DNA of 64,000 bases from Plazaster borealis (lineage: Eukaryota > Echinodermata > Asteroidea > Forcipulatida > Labidiasteridae). A program made the position numbers and the translations under genes. Of the stretch, positions 10,424-23,500 are shown piece after piece. Every line of letters starts with the position of its first letter. Within the stretch, counting starts at the first letter, position 1. Under the pieces are notes generated by a model that saw nothing but the letters and a program-made list of their open reading frames with translations, did not search any database and was not told the origin of the DNA. The stretch covers positions 7,100,318 to 7,164,317 of the forward strand of contig CM037462.1 in NCBI GenBank assembly GCA_021014325.1, given 5' to 3'.

Positions 10424-13400
10424 GTAAGTTTTCCTTTTTGCAATTACAGTAGAAAATGCTAAAGTGATACTGAACAGTGGTTGTTGATTTAAGCAAGGTT
10501 TAATTTAGATGGGAACTTAAAATTTCCATAACAAATCGCACAAGGGTAAACAAAATTAGGGAGCTGATCAACCATTTTAAACCATTGAAGTACATGGATT
10601 ATTTACCTGTACATGTATGGTGACACAACTTGTAGGCTGGCACTTGCAGGCTGGCACTTGCAGGCTGGAATAGGCTGGCACTTGCAGGCTGGAATAGGCT
10701 GGCACTTGCAGGCTGGAATAGGCTGGCACTTGCAGGCTGGAATAGGCTGGCAATTGCAGGCTGGAATAGGCTGGCACTTGCAGGCTGGAATAGGTTGGCA
10801 CTTGCAGGCTGGAATAGGCTGGCACTTGCAGGCTGGAATAGGCTGGCACTTGCAGGCTGGAATAGGCTGGCACTTGCAGGCTGGAATAGGTTGGCACTTG
10901 CAGGCTGGAATAGGCTGGAATAGGTTGGCACTTGCAGGCTGGAATAGGCTGGCAAGCGAAACTCATTGACAGCATAGTCAACGGAGCACAGTTCTTTTGA
11001 TTTTTTTAGCTTGTTTCTAAAAAGATAGATGACATCATCAAATTATGTCAAATTAATATTTGAAAAAATAATTATCTTTTACAATCTTGTTATCATCCTA
11101 AAGGTCTTAAAAAACTTAACAAAAGCTACACAGAGTGTGACCCAATTTGACCTTGACTTCTGGTTCAGACCGCAAGTTAAAAATCTCAAAAATTAATGTT
11201 TCAAGTATCATTTTATCACAATTTCTGCACCAGGTTGTAGATCTTTGAGTTTGATCAAACTTTTGCTCAGAGATGACAACAGTTTGGTCTTTACATCTGG
11301 TCAAAAATGGACATTACATGTAAAGCGCATTGTGTGCATTGTACGTGTTGACCCACATTGAATGACGCATAGTAAACTGTACAAAAACATAGTACATGTA
11401 AGCATATATTCAATAAGCGTATGGACCATTCAACATCGACATCGCTGTAACACTGCAATATGACCATGTGGTGTATAGACTTCAGTCACGCTGCCCAGTT
11501 TGGCATTGCGCTTGGTAATGGTCTTTAACGCACAAACTCTTCTCTACATGTACATCATGTCTCAAGATCAAAACTAAATTGAGCCTTGAAACTCATCAGA
11601 CAATTGAACCTTATGATGGCACAGTTTTCATGACGTCATGAGACTTAGCCTTTGAGAAAGACTCTGCTAAGGTTAAAAACTTTAGGCCACTAACTATTTT
11701 TTGCATTAAAAAAAATTATAACTCATGAACACCACCTTGTCTTCCGATAAGGTGAAGCGAGACACTATAACAACAATTTAAAAAATGTTCAGCTCTGTGG
11801 TCATAACAAACAAAATTCGGACAAAAACTGAACAAAAGCTTCACAAATGTATTTCCAATTTGGTGTTGTCTGCTGGTTCAAACTGGAAGTTAAAAGGAAA
11901 AACTATTTAAAAGCCATCATTTCATGTTGAAAGGTAAGATGACATCATCATTTGATTTCATTTTTATGCCCCCGGTGAAGCAAGCTGAAGGGGCATACAG
12001 TGTTTGCCTTCTCCTTCCTTGTGTGTGTGAGCGTGTACCTTCGCTTTCGTGTACAAAACCAATGGGGACGTCGCTAAAAAAAACTAAGTCCAAACAATCA
12101 TTGTCTGAGCAATAACTCGAGAAGGACATGGAATATCAACTTTAAACTTGAGGTGTGGACTGGTTTAGGGATCCCCAGAAGCCTATTGTTTTTGGACTCC
12201 CTAGGTCAAAGGTTTTAAAAGGTCATTATGGCTAAAACAAAAGAAATGTTGTCTGAGCAATAACTCGAGAAGGACATGGATTATCATTTCAAAACTTGAT
12301 GTGTGGATTGGTCTTGGGATCCTTCGGAAGCCTATTGTTTTTGGACCCCCTAGGTTAAATTTCAAAGTCATGGCTAAAACAAGAAGAAATGTTGTCTGAG
12401 CGATTACTCAAGAAGGACTTGACATATCAACTCCAAACTTGATGTGTGGATTGGTCTTTTGATTCCCCTGAAGCCTATTGTTTTTGGACCCCCTACATGT
12501 ACGTCAAATGTCAAGGTCATTATGGCTAAAAGAACTGTTGTTCGAGCGGTTACTCAAGAAAGCCTTGGCATATCAACTCCAAACTTGGTGTGTGGATTGG
12601 TCTTGGGGTCCCCTAGAAGCCTTTTGTTTTCGAACCCCCTTGTCAAATGTCAAGGTCATCATGGCTAAAACAAACTAAATGTTGTCCAAGTGCTAACTCA
12701 AGAATGAGATTCTCAGCGGGGCATTTGTGTTTGTCAACACACCGTTCTTGTTTTTCTTCTTTTTGCTGGGTGATTGCTCAAAGTCAAAAGGCTGATTAAG
12801 ATGAAATGTTTTGATCACAGGTGCGTGATCATAAACATTTTTTCAAACTCTAAATTTGTTAAGAAACGAACGGTTACACGTGCAGGGTGTAACCGACCAT
12901 TTCAGAAACGGTTTTTCAATTTACAATTATAACTGTAAATGTACCTAAGCTTTATTGAAAGATGGAATGTTCCATTCAACTCGGCTTACCCTCATTGAAT
13001 GGAACATTCCATCTTTCAACCCATGAAAATATTTTCATCATTGCACTCATAAACATTCATTATTTGTATACATGTTAACATAGTGTACCTTTGTGTTTTA
13101 TTTAAACAAAAAAGAATTGTGGTAGTATGCTGTATCTCATTCTTACTATGCCAGCAAAATCATTGCTTTCCTTTTTTGCGTTTTGTACACATGAGAAATC
13201 AATTCGTTCCTTTCATGTTGTTAATCTACACATGACCAATGTATATCGTATGTATGTATACATGTAGTTTGTCAAATTTTTAACTCACAATGCCAATTGT
13301 ATTTTTCACCCTTATTCCTGCTTTCCATTGGCTCTCTCCAGGCAGCTGCCCAAATCAAACTGCTTCATTGTCACTCAGTGCTCAAACTAAAAGTCCTTCA

Positions 13401-16400
13401 TTGTTTCCTAACTTAACGGTATCCGAGGAACAATTCTTCACCCAAAGTCATACCAGTGGTGGGACAAGAGATGTAACATCAGCCTCATCAACCATAGTGT
13501 CTGCTAACTCTAATCCTACCCCTACTGTTATATCTAGTCACCCCACCCTTAATGTGTCTGTCAATGTTGCTGTTACCTCCAATTCGTCAATCATGGCTGG
13601 TTTTCATGTCACCCATGTGTATGGTGAGACCTACAGTTTTCTGTTTATACATGTACATGTACTGTATGTATGGGCATCATGCGTTCTTTTCATTTAAGTT
13701 GGTATTGGCATGTCCTTTTTCGGTAGTTTTGTATTAATGATTTGTTTTAAACTGTTTTTTATTTGTTTCCACAAGCAGAATTATTTTGTTGTGGTTAACA
13801 GTTGCCAGAGAAAAACCATGTTGTGTTCTGGCATGCAACCCTTGAGAACACAGCTGGTTTTTGTTCATTGCAAGTTTTTCTACCCCTCTGAAGATGTTCA
13901 TTGCAAGTTTATCTACCCCTCTGAAGATGTTCAAGAGATAAACACTTGCATGTACTTCAAGAAGATGTAGTACAGATTTGTGCACCAAAATCTTTGTCAA
14001 ACTCCACATTGTAATGGTCTAGGGGAAAACCAAATCATCTTGCCATAGGGTACAACAATTTTATCAGCTAAATGGTACCCACTGGTAAATTAATCAATTC
14101 AAACTGGCTGTTCTTTTCCAGCAAACTTGGTTGATTAGCAGTTCAGACATTTCTTGTGGAATGTGGAAGGGTGTGGGTTCGAATCCCACCAATGGTGCTC
14201 ATGGGGGTTTTTTCAAAGAAAGGAAGATAAACTGTCCAGGTAAAGTCCGAAGAACTCAGAAGAAATGGTGGAGTGAAGAAACTGGGGATTGGAGAAGCAC
14301 GCTGGAATTCGCACACAACAAACACAAAATGTGGATAAGTCCGAAGAAAGTGCTGTCAATGAAGCATAGATTAGACTTTAGAGGTGACGAAGCACTGGGA
14401 AAGAGTCTGAAGAACGAGAATAAATAGAGAGGAACCACAAGGTGCAGTGAAAATGATCATGGAGAAAAAGTCAGAGGAAAGATGTGGAGAAGCAGCAAAC
14501 GTTGAATGAAAAACAGGAACACAGAAAAATGCAGGAACACGGATAGTAATAACGGTGGGCTGGAACGGTGACTGTAGGGTAAAGCAAGTATGACTTGAAA
14601 CACAACAGCACGGCAAGGGTCCCGGGGGCAGGATGGTACGGAGGAGATCCGATGGGCCAATATTAGAAAAAGTGTACTTAATAGTCGTCGGCTATTCGGA
14701 GTAAAACAGTCTACGGAGAAACGGGAAAGAAGATTGCTGGAAGAGAGGCTACATCTAGAAACGCATGTAATGTAGGCCCACTGATGGCCATACATGTAGG
14801 AGTTATATCCCAACTGGAAAAACTAGAGGAGAAACCCAGTAAAATGGCAAGGTGGAGAAGGTATCCACTCGGAAGTGAGAGTATGAAACTCGGAAGGGGC
14901 GCAGTATGCCTTTTGAAATGATGATGTCAGATATACCCCTTAGCTGTCAAACTGCCTGTCAGTAATGAGGCCAGGACTTGGAATGACTGCCGAGTTACTA
15001 CAGACTCCCGCTGCTGGAAGTTTGGGAATTGTAGGACGTTAGACTGTCATTATGTATGATTCCACAGGAAAACTCCCTCACCCCCTTTTTCCTCCAACAT
15101 TACAGACACAACAAGCATATTTTGTTACTGTGCATTTACCCAACATTTTTGATGCAACTCTAACATTTTTGATGCTTTCTTTCTTCATACTTCTGAAAGA
15201 AAATAATTTTGTTGTCTATATTTCCCTCATGAGCAGATAATGTGAACAATAATAAAGAAACGGTGGAGAATTATTTGTGAACAACTGGTATGCGGAGCGG
15301 CTTGCTGCCTCGCAACCTACACACACATTTTATTCATATCTCTTCGTTCGGCTGTAAAAGCCAGCTTCTCTCTGAAAGAACATCGCAATTCAATAAATAA
15401 ATTCACAGTGCATCAAATTTTAACAATATTAAAATAAATAGTAATAGGATGTTGCTTGGGCTATAATTATACATGATTCAAATTCCCAGCATCGCTGAGG
15501 GGAGCATACTTGTCTTGAGATCGCTTTTGATGTAAGCGTTTCTAGATTTGTCAGTTTTCCACCTTCCGTGCTTAGATATTAGGTGAGATGGAATTTGGGC
15601 GTTGGAGGCGGCGGATGTGCCATCCAATCTCAGGCTATGGAGGCCAAAACTGTGTATGTCTCGGACAAAAGGCTTTAGAGCTTCAAGCACTATTTCCCTA
15701 GTTCTAGTGTAACTGAGCCCGTGGGTTGTTGGGGTAAGGCCACTTGTTGTACGCACTAATCTGCGAAGTACCAGAAGGGAGGAATTAGGTGGATCGCCCA
15801 AGGCATGGAAGTACCGTTCGGTGATGATGACGGGGCATGTTGGTTTAAATGTTCTGGCGATGGTGATATCGCTGCCCTGGCGAAATTAGTCTGTTTTAGA
15901 TTTGGTGAGGCGTACAACTAACCTATCTTCTGAAATACAGCAATCCTCTCTTTTTACGTTGCTAATGTCACTGTAAGGTAGAAAACCGGCGTAGCAAACA
16001 AAACACACAAACAATATGCGCAGGTCATCTAGGCCTGCCTCGGAATGTCCGCGAGCATTGTACAAGTTTGTCAATATCTGAGGTGTTACTGGCTCTTTTC
16101 TCTTTGTGGATGTCGCTGTTAATCTACAGTTGCCTTGTAGGGCCGTTTTCACTAATGGGCTGTCTGTGGGAGATGGCAGACCGGCTAAACTGTGTGCCCA
16201 GCTGACTGCGGCTGATGCGGAGTCTGCTGCAGATTTCTGCATCTGGGAGGAGTGACGATATGTACAGGGCGAAGTCGAGCGGTTTAGTTGGAAAAAACGT
16301 TACTCCGATCTTGGACGATGCCCAGGTCTCCTATTTTCTCCAGGATGCGCTGTAATTTTTCATTGTTGATGGTGCTTTGGCTGGCGTGAGGAGTGTCGGG

Positions 16401-19400
16401 AGAAGGTGGATAGTGGTGTGCTGCAGGCTGGGGTCGATTGGTCTTTCGGATAGTTCTATCCATCTGTCTCTGGAATATAGAAAAAAAAAAACAAAGCGGC
16501 AAAATTTGCTTTCAGTACCCGTAAAGGGTCTCATCTCAATGAGGTACAAAAACCATTCGAAACGCGATTCAAACGAATAGGGATTCAAAAATTCAATTCG
16601 AACAACACTGATACAAGACGCAATTAATTAATTAATTATCGGCGCTAAGGCGGGGCAATTCAATGCGATGCAAACTCGCAAGGTTCTTTAAAACTAATTG
16701 AATAATTAGTAAATCTATAGTGGAATAGGCTTCAGGGATAGGGTGGGAGGGGAGGGTTGGGGTGTAACTCAATGCAAAGGTAGACTTCTTGGTGCCCAAC
16801 GTCGGTCTGATTGCTCAGCACTCGGTGGCCACGTAAAACCCCCAACTCGTGGAGGAACCGTGGGCGCGACCTGGGTGTTGGGCGGGTCGCGCACCCCCTT
16901 ATTAAGCAAGTCTATGAGCTCTGAACAGCAATGCTTTGCGGGGATGGGCGGGGTATGGGAAAAGGGTTATAGCTGCTCTACCGAGAATGACTCGAACAAT
17001 GAAATAGTCGGTGACTATATAGCAAACTGTTAAGTGGATTACGTAATACGTAAGAATGCGCTCTAATGAGCGTCGTACACCTGTCGTACAATAACGACAA
17101 GAAAAACAACTTTCTTTCTTCATACTTCCGAAAGAAAATAATTTTCTTGTCTATATTTCCCTCATGAGCAGATAATGTGAACAATAATAAAGAAACGGTG
17201 GAGAACTATTTGTGAACAACTGGTATGCGGAGCGGCTTGCTGCCTCGCAACCTACATACCGTGAGAAACGCCAAAAAAAGGGTAAAGGGTAAACGGCTAA
17301 GGTGGAATGTCAACAATTCCAACGGTTATAAACAACCGTGTCAGTAATGCACGCAAATCGGCATTGGCGTTAAAAGCCGGATCAATTTGCGAAGTGCACG
17401 GTCTAGTGTCTAAGAAGAATGGGTGTGTTCAATCCTAAGATCAGACACGAAAAGGAAGGGCTCACCTGGAATGCAGAATTTGATCCCAAAGAGGGAGGAT
17501 TAAATGAAATGTACATTAGTCTCCAATCCGTTATACTGGGATGGAAATGTATGCCTTCTGGGCATATTATCGGCCAGAATGAGGGCGTGGGCCAATTAGG
17601 AACGACCATCGTGCCGGTTACATTGTTGGCAATGATGCGCTTGAACACCTGTATTATGAGTGATACGGGGGACAAAAATAATTGTTCTCGTTTGCCCAGC
17701 TCTGGCAAAAGGCATCAACGCCGTTGACCCCTTTGCACCAGAATCTTGCATTAAATCGCCTAATCCTTGTGTTGTGCGGGGATGCAAATCGGTCGATTGA
17801 ATGGGGTCCCCATGTTTTGTCTATTTCCCTAAATGATCTTGTATCAATGGACCAATCGTCAAAATCTTGAATTTGGCTGATTTGATCCGCTAGTTTGTTT
17901 TCGTTCCTTGGTAACCACTCGGGTAAAATGATGTACTTTTGCCTTTTGGCCAAGTTAAATATTGAAAGTGCGAGGTTGTGAAGTTTGGGTTTGGTGCTGC
18001 CACACGACACTATTTTTGGAACGTTAGAATTGTCGGTGTACCATTTAATGACTTGGTGGGAGGAAAGACTCTGTAATTTGGACAGTATGCAATAAACTGC
18101 GGCCAATTCTCGCCAAGTTGAACTATTAAGTTTCTCTGAAGCTGACCAAGTGCCGTGAAATTTTAAGTGTGGGCGGTTTTCCACGTACCCACCGTAACCG
18201 GTGTTGCTGGCGTCCGAGTAAACGGTCATGGAGGGCGCAAGTTGTAAGTGGATGGTGTAACCGTTAAATGAAACTATGTTCTGGAACCAAAATTTTAGCT
18301 CGGAGACTGTTGAGTCCCGGAGAACTATCGAGTCTGACCAAGTAATTCTGGATTCGGTGGTTCTGTACGAGTCACGTGTCATTAGCCTAGCTACTGGACC
18401 CAGGGCTGGGGACATTGATATGATTTGCCCCGTAAAACATGCTAGCAACTTTACTGGTACAACACCTGCGGCTTTGTTAATTGAGAGAATTGTTGAAATC
18501 GTGGCGAAGAGGTTATCTAGCTTTGGTCTAGGGATGCTAAACTGAAATGCCTTAGAATCGATGATGAGGCCTAAGAATTTAATTTTCTTTGTAGGTTCCC
18601 ATAAGCATTTAGTTTTGCTGGGGATGAAACCGCTGCTTCGGATCGTGTTTTGAACGATGGAACTGTTTGCTTTTGAGGAATTGAGGTCAGATGATATAAT
18701 GAGGCCATCGTCTATGTACATAAATGCCACAATTCCCTGCCTGCGCCAACAATTTACGAGAGGTCTGTGAGTTTAGTGAATAGGTGACAAGCGCTGCTTA
18801 GGCCAAAAGGAAGAACTGAAAAAGTATAATATCTTAGTACTGAATCAAGGTGAAGCCACAAAAAACCTAGATATTTCTGGTGTAGTGGAAAGATATCGAC
18901 ATGGTGGTAACCGGATTCTAAATCAAATGAAAAATAGAATTGTTCTTGGGCTAGAGAGGGGGCAATGTGGTGCAAATCTTCGTATTTGAATTTTGTTTTC
19001 CAAAGAAATTTATTCGGATGTCTCAAATCCAGGACCAAATGGAGTTTCTTCCCTACGGCTACTGTCAGGGGGTTTCAACAATAAGGAATTGAGGAAGTTT
19101 CAAGGATGCATTTTTTGCTAATCAAGTCGGTGATAGCTGTCTCGACAAAGTGAGAATTATCTTAACTAGATCTATTGTTTTTCAGATATACAGGCGGGGG
19201 TTCCAAATAAAATGGTAACTTGTAACCTGATTTTATGACGTCCAGTATGACTGGCTTTAAGGTAATCTTTCCAATACGAAACACAAGATTTCAGTTTACC
19301 TTTTACCCCATGGGTACGTCTTTACTTGTCGCCATGGGGGAAGCCTCCATCTCCCAGTCTCTATAGGCGGGCTGTGTCAGAGACTCCTTGGACTGTTGGT

Positions 19401-20549
19401 TGTCTCGTTTGTCGGAGTGCTCGTAGGGAGGGGCAGTTGGTGCGTACGTGGCCGGCAATCCCACACTGGAAACATAAGCGGTAATCGGAGCGGTAGGGTG
19501 TACTGGTCCCGAAGGTACGAAAAGAATAAGGAGCAGCAGCTTGACGAGCGGGGAACTGACAAGGCTTGGCCTTGGCTTTCTTTGCGTTCTCTGCCTTCCT
19601 GGTCGCTGCTGATTTTTCCGCTTTCTTGAGCCTTTTCTCATCGTCGGAGTTATCTGCGAGGACGTCAGTGTCGTACTCTTTGACCGTTGCCCATCCTTGA
19701 GAGGAACGGTCTGCGAGCTTAATAAGTTTTTTTGCGTTGTTTGACGGCGTCCATGATGCCCTGAAGTAGCCCTTTTGCCGTGTCGATGTCGCCTGCATTG
19801 AGTGAAGCCAACGAGGATTCGGCTAACGCCTCGGTTTTCTCAGAGTGTTTATACTGGTCTTTGTTGCCGTCGCTCTTAAAGTCGAAGGCGTTGTCGCCTG
19901 CCGTAGTGCGCTGCTTCTTAAACGCGGACTTGACTTTTGAGTCTATAGAGCTTGCCAAATGTCTTATAGCGAGCAAAATCTCTTGATTAGAGGCGTTTTC
20001 AGCGTTGGACATCATGTCTTTCTCTATATAAGTTGAACAGGACGAAATTCGCGAGGCAAGGGTTATAGCTGCTCTACCGAGAATGACTCGAACAATGAAA
20101 TAGTCGATGACTATATAGCAAACTGTTAAGTGGATTACGTAATACATGTACGTAAGAATGCGCTCTAATGAGCGTCATACACCTGTCGTACAATAACGAC
20201 AAGAAAAATAACAACTCTTTAGATGTGAAAACAATATTACAAGAGAAATAAACAGATAATGTGGCAGTTGGTAATTGCTGTTTTATTTCAATGATCATAC
20301 TGGATGAATTGTGTTAGTAGAATTCCAGATCCCCTTTCAAAAAGTCAGCATGCCCTGGTTTCCTTGATTTCTGCAAAATTGTCCAGCTCTTCTCCTTGAG
20401 TCTCCATCCTGTTACTTTGATGTAATTCTTTCAAGGGTTCAAATGGAGGATTAAAAACAAGGCCAGTTCAGGCTCATTTCTGTCACAGTTTCCTTTTTAG
20501 ATGTATTTCCTTAATCCACTATTCCCTCAACCACCACATGTTTCCTTTG

Positions 20550-20580
<31 letters not shown>

Positions 20581-23500
20581 AGTGAGCCCTGGTTGGATCT
20601 TGATTGCTTTTCTTGATTCATTGCATTACTTCCGTCAGTCATCTCTTCACAAATTCTGCTCTTCTCTGGACGTTAGAGACCATGTGGAATACTATTAAGA
20701 TTGGAATTCTCTCACCATTATGATTAATGTTTTCAAGTAGCTCCGGGTATTATTGGTTATTCTGGAATGAGAATGTTGGTATAACCATTTTCATTCATAA
20801 TTTGTAGTGCCACTAATGTTCTAAAGAGCAAGACTTGAAAGTATTTTTCTCCAATTTTACCTTTTACATTGTGAAGGGCAACACCGCAATGTTGTAGATC
20901 AATGGCCATCAAAACAGTTGTTTTATCAAGTAATAAACCACAAGGGAAACTGACTGGGTAAATTTTAGATAATTTTGGGTTGAACAAAGAAAAATTGACT
21001 AAAGCGGGACTTGAACTTGCGACCTCCAGATTAACATCCCGGTGCTCTACCAAGTGAGCTATCTAAATTAAATCTGAAAAATTTGAATAATGCTGTGTCT
21101 AATTTGCAAAAATCATGGATATCCTCGCATCATTAGCCTCTTCTACCAGTCATTAGTATGCACTTTCACAGGTAAAAGAGCTTTTTTCCAGATACGATTA
21201 AAGTAATTTATGGCTGGAGATAAATGTGCGCATTGACCTACATGTACAACCTGTGAGAAACTTTAAGACAATGTGTGTCCGACACATATATGTAGAGAAT
21301 TGTCAATGATTGCATTTCCTGCTAAGTCTCAGATTGTTTTCCTTATATTTTAACCAAATTCTATGGTTTGTAAACTGTCAACATAATCTTAAAGATACAA
21401 AAAAGTGTTTGAAGAACAAATTTTAATGGCCAAAGTGTAGCAACACTTAAAATAATTACTTATCACAGGTAAAAGAAGAAAATTCAAAATTGTGAACATG
21501 ACTGATGCATGGATAACTAATTCGGAAGATCATTTTATTGTGAGCTTTTTAAGATAAGATACGTCCTAGTGTTGTAAATAATTTCATCATTTTTTTTCAT
21601 AGAGTAATTCCCCACTTACTCAGCCCCTGGTCCTACTACCACCAGTGGGTTTCACACTGAGTACAGCGCTGACGCCTGGGTCACCTTTCCCAGTTTCCAG
21701 ATATGTTGCCCAAAATTCGGACATGCAGTTTTTAGTGTTTGATTTTTCCATTTTTGTTTTCAATGGACAGTTGCATCTTTGACAAGATTTCGACAAAGGC
21801 TATTATTCATAAAAATGGTTTTTGTTTTTTGCATTCAGCATGTGTGTCTGTCTCTAGAAAGTATAACGTGTATGATAAAGATGTGTGCATCTATGAACAT
21901 TTGAATTTAATAGCAGCTTGTATACTGAAAATATAAGCATGTGAAGTTGAATTTCTCTTGGATGTAAATACCAGAAAGAATACATGTATGTTTTCACTAA
22001 ATTGTTGAAAAGGTATCAAACATTGTTAATTTAAAGGCATATATGAAAATTGAATGCATTTTACAATGTGTCAGTATTTTGCATGAAGAGTATACTCAGG
22101 GAAGCTCCTTTTATAATGATTCTACATGTAAACTGATACTTTTGATCTCTTCCTGGGTTGCATATGGTATAAGTTACTTAACATGTAACCAAACAAACAA
22201 GTATAGTCACACAAAAACAAAGGGATCAAGGAAATTAATGAAATCAAACTGAGATACATAGACTGTGCAAGGCTCGTCCGTATTAAAAACGAGAATACAT
22301 ACACATGTACAATTCAAACGCAGACTATATATTTCTATGGGTTCAAATCTTTTGAAAAATTCAATTGATAAAAAAAAAAATTAAGTAAAAATGTTATGAA
22401 TGCAATTTCAATGTTTATATGATACAAACAATTTGTTACAAATAACATTGAAAAAAGAAGAAGAAAACAAATTGGACAATGATGCTTATTTTTTAGAAAC
22501 CCCGTATGCCAATCTTGCCAGTTTTTGTGCGACCATTACGTAGATTTAATGATAACAGTCATAAACGTTAGTTGGGCAAAATTCTTAATCGGTTACAAGT
22601 AATCGGAAATGGAGGTCAAGCCTTATTCGCAGGATTTCTTTGTTGATTTGTTAAATTTATTTAATTCTCATACATTATTTTATTTTCATAGTGTGGTGTG
22701 TCATGGCCGAATGGTCTAGTTCACTGGACCCAAGCTCTGTTGTTGTCAGCAGCAGAGCGTGGTTTCAAATCCTGGTCATTACACTTGTGCCTTTAGCAAG
22801 GTACTAAACCATAATTGCTTCGTAAAAAGTTGGGAAGTTAGTGCATTCTGCTCTACCAGCCAAGCTCCTAGTGGATTGATACCCATACCTACATTTTGTA
22901 CATCCTTATGGACTGTGAAGGGGGTTTCCCTGTTTCAGCCCCAGGAGTATGTGGCAACGTGCCCCTGGTGACAGTTGATTTGGGTCGACAGCCCAAATCA
23001 GTTAAGTGTAGCCCTCACCTTGAAGTGGCTGTCCGGCCTTGTGATGTGGGATCTCATAAAAAATTGTTTTTGAAAATTATGGCTAAATTGTTACTTTCCC
23101 AACAATCTACATGTAATAATTTTGTACAGCCATAATAAACTATGTTAAACTATTTGAAGGAACAAAGTCGCATACACGTACAACTCAATATGGTTCCAAC
23201 TTGGTCCCGGAAGTTCAAATAAACACGAGACTTTCACAGTCTATTGTAAAGAGTTGGATTTAGGTCACATTTTGGGGGAAAATAGTTGCAAATTTTGTTT
23301 AGAGGGTTTTCATCTGAAAATTGGGCGAAAGAGGTTATTGTGCACAACAAATGGCATGAATGAAAGTATCACAGGCCTTACATTCAGCCTAGCTCATGAA
23401 ATGATTTACCTTTTCAGTTTTGTCTGATGTTGCAAGTGACATTGACTACTTTAATTGATTAAACTTTAAGGGTTTTTTTCCCCATACATAATCAATGGTT

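Larger units (their letters stand above)
15175..20215 (-). mobile_element. DIRS/Ngaro/PAT-class tyrosine-recombinase retroelement, degenerate
   Basis: On the minus strand the order is: terminal repeat A1 (20215-20058), gag (about 20030-19361), RT and RNase H (about 19330-17650), B1 (17256-17110), A2 (17109-16962), tyrosine recombinase (about 16590-15478), B2 (15321-15175). The A pair (about 150 bp) and B pair (147 bp) are highly similar direct repeats, the split-direct-repeat layout of PAT/Ngaro-type elements. Unlike LTR elements there are no long terminal repeats or DDE integrase. Stops and frameshifts in gag, RT and YR indicate an inactive copy. It lies in the intron that splits Ig2. Confidence 0.88.

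Noticed and set aside
10577..10981. Long open frames on both strands over the minisatellite
   Set aside because: The unit is 24 bp (a multiple of three) without stops, so any frame stays open. The peptides are simple repeats with no start or splice context.
14062..14086. Possible meA-like microexon containing GGTACCCACTG
   Set aside because: The piece between AG and GTAAAT is 17 nt, not a multiple of three, and the pyrimidine tract is weak.
16743..17033. 96-codon + strand open frame, GC-rich
   Set aside because: Antisense within the YR retroelement, overlapping its A2 repeat; no homology.
21000..21065. Functional tRNA-Asn gene on the minus strand
   Set aside because: D arm and anticodon-like loop are recognisable but the T stem and acceptor do not pair; downstream sequence matches another SINE-like copy at 63745-63985.
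22695..22790. Functional tRNA-Leu or tRNA-Ser
   Set aside because: Boxes A and B are present but the acceptor stem is not closed and a SINE-like body follows.
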